A DNA stretch of 64,000 nt from Ephydatia muelleri (Eukaryota > Porifera > Demospongiae > Spongillida > Spongillidae), in the NCBI GenBank assembly GCA_013339895.1, contig JABACO010000031.1, positions 1 to 64,000 of the forward strand, in the 5' to 3' direction. The notes under the pieces were generated by a model, which made no database searches, was not told the DNA's origin, and saw nothing but the letters and a program-made list of their open reading frames with translations. This document shows, in pieces, positions 54,242 through 64,000 of this stretch. Position 1 is the first letter of the stretch. Each line of letters begins with the position of its first letter. Made by a program: the position numbers and the translations under genes.

Positions 54242-55896
54242 GTACAGTAGGTAGACATGTATTCAGTGGTTACAGGATGTCACACATGTCCATACATTGT
54301 ATCTCCCTTACACTGGTTACATGTGGCTCCTTGTTATACATGTAGTACCTCCTACTCCACCTTCATACATGTACATGTATCAAATTGCCTTTGCCATTTG
54401 CCATGACATGTGCAGTAGGTGCTATACCATAAGCCTGGTAATTTATCATGATGTAACTACATGTACATGTATTGTGTAACATAACTATTGTACTGTAGCT
54501 ATATTTCCCAGTCCATTGTGTGCTGCACCCACCTCCACAATCACATACCAACACAGAATAGCACAGTATTTATACACATAGAATGGGAGCCTGTAAACTG
54601 ACATAGACTTACGGATGGGCCCACACACCCTCCGCCCACACTATGCAATAAACCAGCAGTGAGCAATGCCCTTCTGGTGATAAAACCTCATTGGAGAAAA
54701 ATATCTACACAAACCAATTTCAGTGTTAGGGAACTGTTGATAAAAAAATACTTGAAAACACAAACAGACATTTGCAGGTATTAGTTTTCAAAGTTCTAAC
54801 ATAAATTCTATTATCAATGGTGTGAGCGTGTTTGTATGTACTGTACATGTGTGGTGTCCATGTGTTGTAACAGCTGTCCTTTCGTGGCTCTTCCTCTTCT
54901 GGTCTTACTTCACAAGAGTTGTGTTCCACACCAGTTGACACATGATGCACACAACATGACCTACGCACAATATTATTATTTATCCACCCTTTGGCCATTT
55001 TTCCCACTACTTTTGATCTATTTCAATGACTTGCAGCTTCCCACAATCACATACCAACACAGAATAGCAGAGTATTTACACACATAGAATGGGAGCCTGT
55101 ACTATGACAAAGACCTATGGATGGGCCTCCACCCACACCATGTGATACACGTACAGTGAGGAAAGCCCTTCTGGGGTTAAAATCTCATCGCAGATGAGTA
55201 TTTACAAAAACCAATTTCATTGTCATGGAACTGCTAATAAAAAATACTTGAAGACACAAACATTTGCAGGTATTAGGTTTCAAAGTTTTAACATGTTCAC
55301 AATCACATCGACTTTTATGTGACCACATATACATGTACATGCTCAATGTTGGAAGTACCACGACCACACATCTGCACTAATGCAGGTACATTTCCCAAAG
55401 TGCAGGTTCATTTTATCTTATCCCTGCCCTCCTCTATGTCCAAGCTAATTAGAAAGGTCGCTGGTCATGTTTTTCTCACTTGTGTGAGTAATTGCAGCTT
55501 GAAGTGAATGATGCATTAGCTTCTGATGTGGGTGTGTATGTGTGTGTGAGTGTTTGTTCATGATGTGTGGGTGTGATCTGGTGTATACACTTACACTGTA
55601 TGTAACTGTTACTGTGTGGTGATTGGGTGTAAATCTGTCAGCAGTGTGCCATCCAGTGCATGTAGCAGGTGCTTTGATTATTGAAGAACCAGGGCTACAT
55701 GTAGATATGTACTACAGGGTCATTCCAAGTCAAATCATCATGCTTTATGCCACCATGTCCTCTCATGTGGTGTTAGAGCTTGTTTAACAATAATACTACT
55801 TTTGTTAAATTAGGTGTTGTTTACATGTAGGTCTTAAACATTGTCAGCGAAGCCTCACCTTTAGATAAACATCAAAGGCCTAGCTAAGCATACTAT
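54242..55896 (+). repeat. duplicated intron, module B at its end
   Basis: Matches 34571-35810. Module B is at 55618-55820. No gene. Confidence 0.55.
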
Positions 55897-56420
55897 ACAA
55901 TGGAAGGTTTTATGGAGGACATGCCTTTCAATAAATGTGTAATGTAGGTCTCAAGGGGCGTGGTTATGCATTAATTAATCACAAGGTCAGTGTGTAGCAA
56001 AAATTCGGAAGAAAATTATGCCACCAATTTTTTTTAGATACTTTTCAACAGCATTTTACAAAATTTTTGGTTAACGTAGCGGGAAAATGGTATAGTGGCC
56101 TGGGATTTTGATTTAAGGCAGGTAGCCATTTTAAGTCCCCATATAATAGTCTGATCAGTTTATTGTCAAGCACTTGTCTTATCATAACACCCAGTCACAG
56201 TGTTGTTAATGAATATTATCTCCAAACCACATTCACATCACCCTGTGTGCAGTTGACATTAATCTTGCTCTTAGAGCAGCACTGGCTTCCTGCATCTCCT
56301 TTCTGGTTAGTGAATACACTGTATGTTCCCACCAGTTGCAGTGGTAGCATTGACAGAGGTCAGAACATCAGAGAGGTCTACATCCAGGTGATCCTCCTAT
56401 AGTTCTTATGCCCATCTTAC
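55897..56420 (+). repeat. 500-bp repeat E, copy 1
   Basis: Near-identical to 60226-60720 (AATGGAAGGTTTTATGGAGG…). Both copies stand directly before a recombinase fragment, so it may be an internal part of, or an old insertion in, the DIRS-like element. Confidence 0.6.
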
Positions 56421-56424
56421 CTAC

Positions 56425-57093
56425 ACCACATGAACGGTCACAGGATTCCAGCGAGCACCAACCAAGGCGTCGAATGTTCCATGCCAGCAGCCCACCTCAA
56501 GCCAAAACGTCAACCGATTACAAAACGAGATGCTAGGGCCGATGTTTTCACAACTTGACAGGGATCACAAACCATCTCACGATTGCTTGGTGCTCAAACC
56601 AGCCATCACGCTGGGCTTCTTTGGTCTGCTAAGGGTCAGCGAGTTTACAGTACCCAACCAGCATGGGTTTAGCACCTTACCGCAAAGGACATCACCATGC
56701 ATAAGGACAGCATGGTAGTTGTGATTAAAAAATCGAAGACAGACCAGAGGGGGGAAAGTTGCCTGATCAACATCAGTCAGACACACACCATGTGCTGCCC
56801 ACACCTCGCAATGCAGAGATTCCTAGGTCAGGTGACACATTCAGCAAAGAAAACCCCTTTTTCTGTTTGAATCAGGGACAGCACTCACCTCCAGGGCACT
56901 GAGATTGGTCCTGCATCATCTGATCCGGAGGTGTGGTTATAACACAAAGTTGTACCACACCCACAGCCTAAGAATTGGAGCAGCGACAGCAGTGTCTAGG
57001 AGTGGTCTACCCCCAGCAACGATCAAAAACCTAGGCAGATGGCGGAGTGAAGCCTACAAGGTGTACACGCGTCACCCTCTGACACAGTCCTAA
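56425..57093 (+). pseudogene. DIRS-like tyrosine recombinase, best copy
   Basis: The DNA-binding half is at 56440-56690 (LSQLDRDHKPS-type text, FFGLLRVSEFTVPNQHGF). Shifted frames follow. The catalytic end is open at 56905-57093: VLHHLIRRCGYNTKLYHTHS, LRIGAATAVSRSGLPP and SEAYKVYTRHPLTQS. HxxR and the Tyr nucleophile are present. At least two frameshifts separate the halves. Confidence 0.75.
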
Positions 57094-57540
57094 GACAGTG
57101 CAGTCATAGCCTCAGCTCAGTAACATTTACACACTCACATTGGCTCATGCACACATGTTGTATTTGTACTCCCATGCCTGGAACCATAAACCCACCTTAA
57201 ACCCTATTGGGGGTATATAGTTACACTATAACTTGGGGGGCACCCTCAGGGCTTCTACCCCAATAGCCACCTAACTATTGCCAGCGTAATGGTTTGGAAC
57301 ACAGGCCGACCCAATGATAGCCAGCACTTGTCATTGGTCCCTGTTGGCTAGGTAGCAATCGTCCAGCTGTGGCTGTTGCCTGCCCCCTCAGTGGGCAAAA
57401 CAGTGACAGTGAACATGGGCAGTAATCTCTGTGCATTACCCTGACAGTTACCAGATATCAGGCACACTTAGTGAAAGGGGAGCATCCCAGGGAAAGCATT
57501 AATTAGATATTATGTTGTTACCAACTTTCATTATCTTGTC
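57094..57540 (+). mobile_element. DIRS-like 3' tail
   Basis: Uninterrupted version of the tail split at 1367-2122. It gives the empty site for that insertion (GCCTCAGCTCAGTAAC at 57109-57124). Confidence 0.65.
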
Positions 57541-58058
57541 CTGTTAGTCTTTGGGTGACAACCTTAAGGACAAACATACTATCAATGGACTTTTCATGCT
57601 GATTATGAAATATCTATTAGATTGAAAATAAAGTGGCTATTAAGTTTGAAATTATGCAACAAAATGTGTTACTCGAAAAGTTGATTTGTAAAAATTCCCC
57701 CCAGTTGTGCGAGTACCATGTATTCAGTTCATACCCAAAAAATCAGTGCCAAGAGAAGGTATTAAATGAGAGAGAGAATTGCAAGTTGCTGGTACAATAC
57801 CTCATACTCCAAAGGACTCTGGATGCCCTCTCTGTTGTTGGCAAAAATTCTATACTCTTCTGTGCCCACCTTCTGTAACGTTTTGTGTATAGCCTATTTT
57901 CCTTTCCCTGGCGGTGTCCCTTCCCTCCCACTCATCTGTCCTCTTTCCCTCCACCTTTGACCTCCCTTTGTACAGAAATGTTACATCTGTCATATGTTAT
58001 GTTTCAACACCCACCTCCACTTGTCCAGCCTCTAGTTATGATGACATTTGTATTGCAG
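57541..58058 (+). repeat. duplicated flank of class A exon
   Basis: Matches 2541-3062 almost throughout and ends in TTGTATTGCAG. Thus the whole block of DIRS tail, flank, exon, intron and MITE is shared between 2.1-3.7 kb and 57.1-58.7 kb. Confidence 0.65.
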
Positions 58059-58157
58059 AATGGTTGGAGTCCATTGAATGGAGCAAGTGAAAAGGGACAT
58101 CTTGATGTAGTGAAGACACTATTGGAGGCTGGAGCTAATATCGATCAGGGCAATAAT
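58059..58157 (+). CDS. ankyrin-repeat exon, class A (gene 2)
   Basis: Thirty-three codons, donor GTAGGT, phase 0. It reads NGWSPLNGASEKGHLDVV and then KTLLEAGANIDQGNN. The closest relative is the gene 1 exon at 3063, not its gene 2 neighbours. Confidence 0.8.
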
Positions 58158-58487
58158 GTAGGTATATGTACACATACATGATATTCATTGAACCGCAATT
58201 GCACCTGTACAACACAGCCGATTGTGTATAAAATACAGCTACAGTACTGTACATGTATTGAACATGCTGAGCTATGAACCTTGAGAAAAGCTTTGAACAT
58301 ATGTATGTCTTATCTTTCCCATGCATTTAGTGTACATGTGTACTGTGTAGGGGCAGTTTGGTGTGTCATGTTGTATCCATGCTTGTGTATTGTAATTGCA
58401 TGACAACTGTGCTGTGCTGGTCATTGGTGTGTTGCATGTCCAGCTGCAATGGTGTGCATTAGATTAAACTTACTGTAAATACAAGTA

Positions 58488-58615
58488 GGGTGTCTAAGAA
58501 AGAATGCAAGAAAATAAACAGTGTTTAACTTTCATCGATCAGGATTGAAAGAAAATGTTTCTCTCAATCCTGATGAAAGTTAAACGCTTATTGTGTTGCG
58601 TTCTTTTGTAGACAT
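58488..58615. mobile_element. foldback MITE, second copy
   Basis: Counterpart of 3491-3611. The arms have changed independently (GGGTGTCTAAGAAAGAATGC against GTTGCGTTCTTTTGTAGACA). Confidence 0.65.
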
Positions 58616-58829
58616 ATGGTATAATCAATGAACTGTGTATTAGATGGGCACTCTGTATAGAAACACTGTAGCATCCATTCATCCAGATGCGTGTGAGTAA
58701 TTGCAGCTTGAGGTGAATGATGCATTAGCTTCTGATGTGGGTGTGTCTGTGCGTGTGTTAGTATTTGTTCATGATGTGTAGGTGAGATCTGGTATATACA
58801 CTTACACTGTATGTAACTGTTACTGTGTG

Positions 58830-59030
58830 GTGATTGGGTGTAAATCTGTCAGCAGTGTGCCATCCAGTGCATGTAGCAGGTGCTTTGATTATTGAAGAAC
58901 CAGGGCTACATGTAGATATGTACTACAGGGTCATTCCAAGTCAAATCATCACGTTTAGGCTACCATGTGCTCTCATTGGAACACTTGTTATGAGCTTGTT
59001 GAACAATAATACTACTTTTGTTAAATTAGC
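58830..59030 (+). repeat. module B
   Basis: Copy of 893-1080 with several differences in its second half. Confidence 0.55.
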
Positions 59031-59032
59031 TT

Positions 59033-59185
59033 CCCCGACCTCTGTTATGTATATACCATGCGACCCCTAAACCTGTTTGGTGGTTATGGTCTGTGGCTAT
59101 ATGTTGGGCAGGGATAGTATATGCTTAGCTAGGCCTTTGATGTTTATCTAAAGGTGAGGCTTCACTGACAATGTTTAGGATCTAC
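59033..59185 (-). mobile_element. inverted DIRS-like promoter region
   Basis: Read on the minus strand this equals the 5' region found in the plus orientation at 32995-33125, including ACCACCAAACAGGTTTAGGGG and a TATATAC box. The sequences before (module B) and after (ATGAACCGTAAGGAATT at 59227) are in the normal direction. Confidence 0.7.
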
Positions 59186-59226
59186 ATGTAAACAACACCA
59201 GTTATCAGCCACTGCAGTTAGTAGTC

Positions 59227-59690
59227 ATGAACCGTAAGGAATTAGAAAAGTCCTCCGTCTTCGGCTTGGCGCTGGGAAGCTTGTGACGACGGGAAACAAA
59301 GGTGGCCCTGGTAGAGCGACTCTACCTGCACCCTCAGGATCCCTTCAGCGAGCCAGAGCCAGAACGTGAAGACGTGCCCGACGCTACACCCGAGTCCAAA
59401 GATTCTAGCGAATCTTCGAGCGAGGGTGCAACAACCGAGTCTACTCCGTACATCTTCAACCAGTTTGCCTCTGCCCTTCACTGGATCATGGCCACCAACT
59501 ATGCAGCAGATCTGATCCACTACCTTGATGATTTCCTCCTGGCTGGCCCACCTGGATAACCCACCTGTAGTGAGTCAACGGACACCATGCTTAGAGTGTG
59601 CGAGAGGCTGGGGATCCCAGTTGCCTTGGACAAGCTGGAAGGTCCAGTGACCACCATCACTATTATGCAGCAGACTTGATAATAATGAAT
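59227..59690 (+). pseudogene. gag-like/RT fusion fragment
   Basis: The start ATG (59227) and NRKELEK are kept, then a frame break. The linker and RT read open at 59302-59559 (IFNQFASALHWIMATNYAAD, IHYLDDFLLAGPPG) to a stop from GGATAA. Same gag/RT joint as at 33177. Confidence 0.7.
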
Positions 59691-59734
59691 AATAATTTTG
59701 GCAAAATAGGTGTGTTGTTTAGGTGTTGGTGGAA

Positions 59735-59945
59735 CAGGTTCTTTCCTTCATGGAATGAGAGGTACATGTATCAATCTTCCTCGATCCCAACTGGAAGGAT
59801 GCAGAGGCCATCAACTTATTTACAGATGCTTCTGGGACACTGGGCTATGGAGCATACTTTATTGAGGCATGGTTCCGAAGTGATTACGATTTCTGCAGTA
59901 CCCACCACCGAAAACTACTCCCAGGCACAGCATGAACTCTGACAC
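59735..59945 (+). pseudogene. DIRS-like RNase H fragment
   Basis: It reads PNWKDAEAINLFTDASGTLG and YGAYFIEAWFRSDY in one frame: the RNase H first strand with its Asp. The start is shared with 36440-36500. Confidence 0.6.
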
Positions 59946-60225
59946 TATTCGTGACACGAACCTCCAGCCGGGGACTATCCAGGCGTACATATCAGCAGTG
60001 TCATTCCAAAAACAATTGTAGCCCCTTAGTTTCCAATCTGCATACCTTTTCTCACAGTTGTTCTGCTCATTGAAGTAGACAATTTCACAATACATTAGCA
60101 TACCCAATTATATTTGGTTAGTCCAACATGCTCTAGTATAATTAATTTTTTCTCAACTTTTGCTTGTTTTGAATGACTACTGTTTGCACCTAATGAAGGG
60201 CGTGCTTGTTATTTTGACACAAAAT

Positions 60226-60720
60226 GGAAGGTTTTATGGAGGACATGCCTTTCAATAAATGTGTTATGTATGTCGCAAGGGGCATGGTTATGCATTAATT
60301 AATCACAAGGTCAGTGTGTAGCAAAAAATCGGAAGAAAATTATGCCACCAATTTTTTTTAGATACTTTTCCACAGCTGTTTACAAATTTTTTGGTTAACG
60401 TAGCGGGAAAATGGTATAGTGGCCTGGGATTTTGATTTAAAGGCAGGTAGCCATTTTAAGTCCCCATAAAATAGTCTGATCAGTTTATTGTCACACACTT
60501 GTCTTATCATAACACCCAGCCACAGTGTTGTTAATGAATATTATCTCCAAACTACATTCACATCACCCTGTGTGCAGTTGACATAAATCTTGCTCTTAGA
60601 GCAGCACTGGCTTCCTGCATCTCCTTTCTTCTCAGTGAATATGTTGTACTAGTTGCATTGACAGAGGTCAGAACATCAGAGAGGTCTACATCAGGTGATC
60701 CTCCTATAGTTCTTATGCTC
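60226..60720 (+). repeat. 500-bp repeat E, copy 2
   Basis: Counterpart of 55897-56420. Confidence 0.6.
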
Positions 60721-60744
60721 AGTGTCTTGTAACCTACACCATAA

Positions 60745-61325
60745 CAGGAGTCCAGCGAGCACCAACCAAGGCGTCAAATGTTCCATGCCAGCAGCCCACC
60801 TCAAGCCAAAACGTCAATCGATTACAAACGAGATGCTAGGGCAGATGCTTTCAGAACTTGACAGGGATCACAAACCATCTCACGATTGCTTGATGCTCAA
60901 CGCCGCCATCACGCTGCGCTTCTTCGGTCTGCTAAGGGTCAGCGAGTTTACAGTACCCAACCAGCATGGGTTCAACCCTGACCAGCACCTTACCGCAAAG
61001 GGCATCACCATGCGTAAGGACAGCATGGTAGTGGTGATTAAGAAATCGAAGACAGACCAGAGGGGGAAAGTTGCCTGATCAACATCGGTCAGACACACAC
61101 ACCAAGTGCTGCCCACACCTCGCAATGCAGAGATACCTAGGTCAGGTGACACGATCTGCAAAGAAACCCTTGTGTCTGTTTGAATCAAGGACAGCACTCA
61201 CCTCCAGGGCACTGAGATTGGTCCTGCATCATCTGATCTGGAGGTGTGGTTATAGCACAAAGTTGTACCACACCCACAGCCTAAGAATTGGAGCAGCGAC
61301 AGCAGTGTCTAGGAGTGGTCTATAC
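60745..61325 (+). pseudogene. DIRS-like tyrosine recombinase, second copy
   Basis: The front half is open at 60745-61075 (SPASTNQGVKCSMPAAHLKP, FFGLLRVSEFTVPNQHGFNP, ITMRKDSMVVVIKKSKTDQR). The second half is in another frame, with LVLHHLIWRCGYSTKLYHTH and LRIGAATAVSRSGL. It is cut before the catalytic Tyr and joined to the 3' tail. Confidence 0.7.
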
Positions 61326-61640
61326 TATAACTTGGGTGGCACCCTCAGGGCTTCTACCCCAATAGCTCACCTAACCATGGCCAGCGTAATGGTTTGGAAC
61401 ACAGACCGACCCAATGATAGCCAGCACTTGTCATTGGTCCCTGTTGGCTAGGTAGCAATCGTCCAGCTGTGGCGGTTGCCTGCCCCCTCAGTGGGCAAAA
61501 CAGTGACAGTGAACATGGGCAGTAATCTCTGTGCATTACCCTGACAGCTACCAAATATCAGGCACACTTAGTGAAAGGGGAGCATCCCAGGGAAAGCATT
61601 AATTAGATATTGTGTTGTTACCAACTTTCGTTATCTTGAC
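61326..61640 (+). mobile_element. DIRS-like 3' tail
   Basis: Copy of 57225-57540; the first 100 bp of the tail are lost with the recombinase end. Confidence 0.6.
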
Positions 61641-62879
61641 CTGTTAGTCCTTGGTTGACAACCTTAAGCACGAACATACAATCAATAATGGGCTTTTCAT
61701 GCTAATAATGAAATATCTATTAGGTAAGTTTCAAGTTATGTAACAAAATGTGCTATTTGCATAGTTCATTTGTATAAATTCCCCCTTTTTGCCAGTCGTG
61801 AGAGTACCATGTATTCAGTTCATACCCCAAAAAATCAGTGCCAAGAGAAGGTATTAAACTAGAAAGAGGCAAGTTGCTGGTACAATACTTCATACTCCAA
61901 AGGACTCTGGATTCCTATATCTGTTGTGGGCAACAATTGTACACTCTTCTGTGCCCACCTTCTGTAATGTTTTGTGTAAACATACATGTGTGGTATGCAA
62001 TAGTGCACGTGTGCATGTACACTGTACATGTAGATATGCATGTGAGAAGACTTCATAGTAATGGTGGTCTGTTATTCTACATGTAGACAGTACATGTACA
62101 CTGTAGTTACACCTACATTCACATATACATGTATCTTGCTGGGGGGTCACATCCATTTCCATTTCCATCCTCTTCTCTCCTCCCTCCCCACCCCCCCTCC
62201 CCTTCCATCTATCTCCCTGCTTTCAGCATTGTACAGTACGTCTCAGTTGTTATGTATTCATACATACATTGCAATGATGGCATTGTTTGGAGTACTCCTA
62301 TAGTAGTTAACTTGTCCTTGGAAACTGGTTCAAAGAACTTGCACTGGCAGCTTAGAATATTGCTTGTACATTGTACATAGAGATAATTCCCTCAATTCAG
62401 TAACAAGGTTGACGATGTAACTACATGTACTGTACCACTGATGTGTGTTTTTGGGTTAGTGTGTAAATGTAAGCATGATGTCATTCAATGCATGTATTCT
62501 CACATCCCAGTCAGCATGTGGGCCATGTGCACCTGTATCCTAGTAGTTGTAATTAGAGCACTACGGTCCACAGCCTTGTACGTCAGTCAGCTAGCAGTAT
62601 GCACTTCATGGGTGTACATTGAATTCTGTGCATTTACTGTCAGGGGTAAATGTCCAGTGTACATGTCATTCTGATAATGGTCCGTATTAAACTAATGTAC
62701 ACACATCGCTTACACACCTTGCCTCAACTGGTTGTTGATCTACATGTAGGCTGGTCCAATCGTCTTGGAGCAAATTTAATTGATAGGCCATTTTGCATGA
62801 GGGATTCCCCTGGCTTCTCCATGTACTTGATACCTATTGTACTGTAGCTATTTTTCCCAGTCCATTGTGTGTTGCCCTG

Positions 62880-62935
<56 letters not shown>

Positions 62936-63144
62936 CACACACACAATCACATACAAAAACAATACTATCTAAGGTCCAAGTACATGCCTTAAATACATGT
63001 CCCCTAGCATGTAGAGTATAGTGCAATAATGGTCTTGGGGTGGGGTGGGGAGGAGGGACACATTGTGGCAGTGAAATTGTTCAACCCGGAACCACGTTTC
63101 ATGTGACAGTCCAGCCTCTGGTTATGATGACATTTGTATTGCAG
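61641..63144 (+). repeat. duplicated intron flanks with (CA)n
   Basis: The stretch 61641-61970 matches the 2541-2880 flank. The stretch 62080-63144 matches 53090-54142. (CA)n is at 62880-62945. No gene. Confidence 0.6.
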
Positions 63145-63243
63145 AATGGTTGCAGTCCATTATACATTGCAAGTATTATTGGACATGTTGATGTAGTGAA
63201 GACACTATTGGAGGCTGGAGCTAGTATCAATCAGGCCACTAAG
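63145..63243 (+). CDS. ankyrin-repeat exon, class A (gene 2, last in window)
   Basis: Thirty-three codons, acceptor TTGTATTGCAG, donor GTACAG, phase 0. It reads NGCSPLYIASIIGHVDVV and then KTLLEAGASINQATK. A donor follows, so the gene continues past the window, presumably to a kinase exon like that at 10720. Confidence 0.85.
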
Positions 63244-63659
63244 GTACAGTAGGTAGACATGTATTCAGTGGTTACATGATGTCACACATGTCCATACATT
63301 GTATCTCCTTTACACTGGTTACATGTGGCTCCTTGTTATACATGTAGTACCTCCTACTCCACCTTCATACCCACCTCCACAATCACATACCAACACAGAA
63401 TAGCACAGTATTTACACACATAGAATGGGAGCCTGTAAACTGACATAGACTTACGGATGGGCCCACACACCCTCCGCCCACACTATGCAATAAACCAGCA
63501 GTGAGCAATGCCCTTCTGGTGATAAAACCTCATTGGAGAAAGATATATACAAAAACCAATTTTAGTGTCATGGAACTGCTAATAAAGAATACTTGAAATC
63601 ACATATGTTTGAAGGTATTAGTTTTCAAAGTTCTAACATATTCTATTATCAATGGTGTG

Positions 63660-63870
63660 AGTGTGTTTGTATGTACATGTGTGGTGTTTGTATGTACAGT
63701 ACATGTGTGGTGTTTGTATGTACATGTGCTGTGTTTGTATGTACATGTGTGGTGTTTGTATGTACATGTGTGCTGTCCATGTGCTGTGTGTGGTGTCTAT
63801 GTGCTGTGTGTGGTGTCTATGTGCTGTGTGTGGTGTCCATGTGCTGTGTGTGGTGTCCATACATGTATGT
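63660..63870. repeat. two adjoining short tandem arrays
   Basis: About five copies of TTTGTATGTACATGTGTGGTG (21 bp), then about five of TCCATGTGCTGTGTGTGGTG (20 bp). Other copies of this intron carry only one or two units, so both arrays expanded locally. Confidence 0.8.
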
Positions 63871-64000
63871 TGTAACAGCTGTCCGTTTTTCACTCTTCCT
63901 CTTCTGGTTTTACTTCACAAGAGTTGTGTTCCACACCAGTTGACACATGATGCACACAACATGACCTACGCACAATATTACATGTATTGTTTATCCATCC

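Overview
The window is repeat-rich animal DNA: split genes with GT-AG introns, many (CA)n tracts, MITEs, a hAT transposon and many broken tyrosine-recombinase (DIRS/Ngaro-like) retroelements. The mix of ankyrin-repeat/TKL-like kinase genes built from one-repeat exons, SRCR exons, a MATH exon and a TMEM164-like gene suggests an early-branching metazoan. I favour a sponge (demosponge, Amphimedon-like); this rests on gene content only.

Left part (1-12 kb): the 3' half of an ankyrin/coiled-coil/TKL-like kinase gene on the plus strand. Exons are at 3063-3161, 10087-10185, 10335-10415 and 10720-11976, the last being a large single exon for coiled coil plus kinase. Its introns are full of MITEs, retroelement remnants and segmentally duplicated intron sequence, and one ankyrin exon (5719-5744) survives only as a stump.

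Middle part (12-29 kb): a decaying neighbourhood. It holds three SRCR exon pieces (minus), the two ends of a TMEM164-like gene (minus) with the middle missing, an orphan SPOP-like MATH exon (plus) and several minisatellites. A hAT transposon at 19433-21993 has perfect 15-bp terminal inverted repeats, a 5-bp target duplication and an uninterrupted 736-codon transposase. Beyond it lie a foldback element, a non-LTR reverse transcriptase fragment and an older DIRS-like element (24.3-26.9 kb) with recognisable RT, RNase H and tyrosine recombinase pieces.

Right part (29.8-64 kb): a second ankyrin gene. It appears to start at 29861 with a three-codon exon (ATG GCG CAA) and continues beyond the window. 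I find eleven intact one-repeat ankyrin exons, all on the plus strand, all phase 0 at both ends, 99 or 102 bp long, in two sequence classes, plus one truncated exon (49616). A 3.45-3.5 kb segment carrying one ankyrin exon, retroelement debris and CA tracts is present three times in tandem (about 38.4-48.9 kb), so that one exon became three. By analogy with the first gene, a kinase exon is expected past the right edge.

The feature most worth following is this modular exon array. Phase-symmetric ankyrin exons travel with their intron flanks and with mobile elements, so repeats can be added or lost without breaking the frame. All similarity statements come from reading the sequence and from knowledge of the families; no searches or alignments were run, and element borders are approximate unless a duplication or an exact inverted repeat is named.
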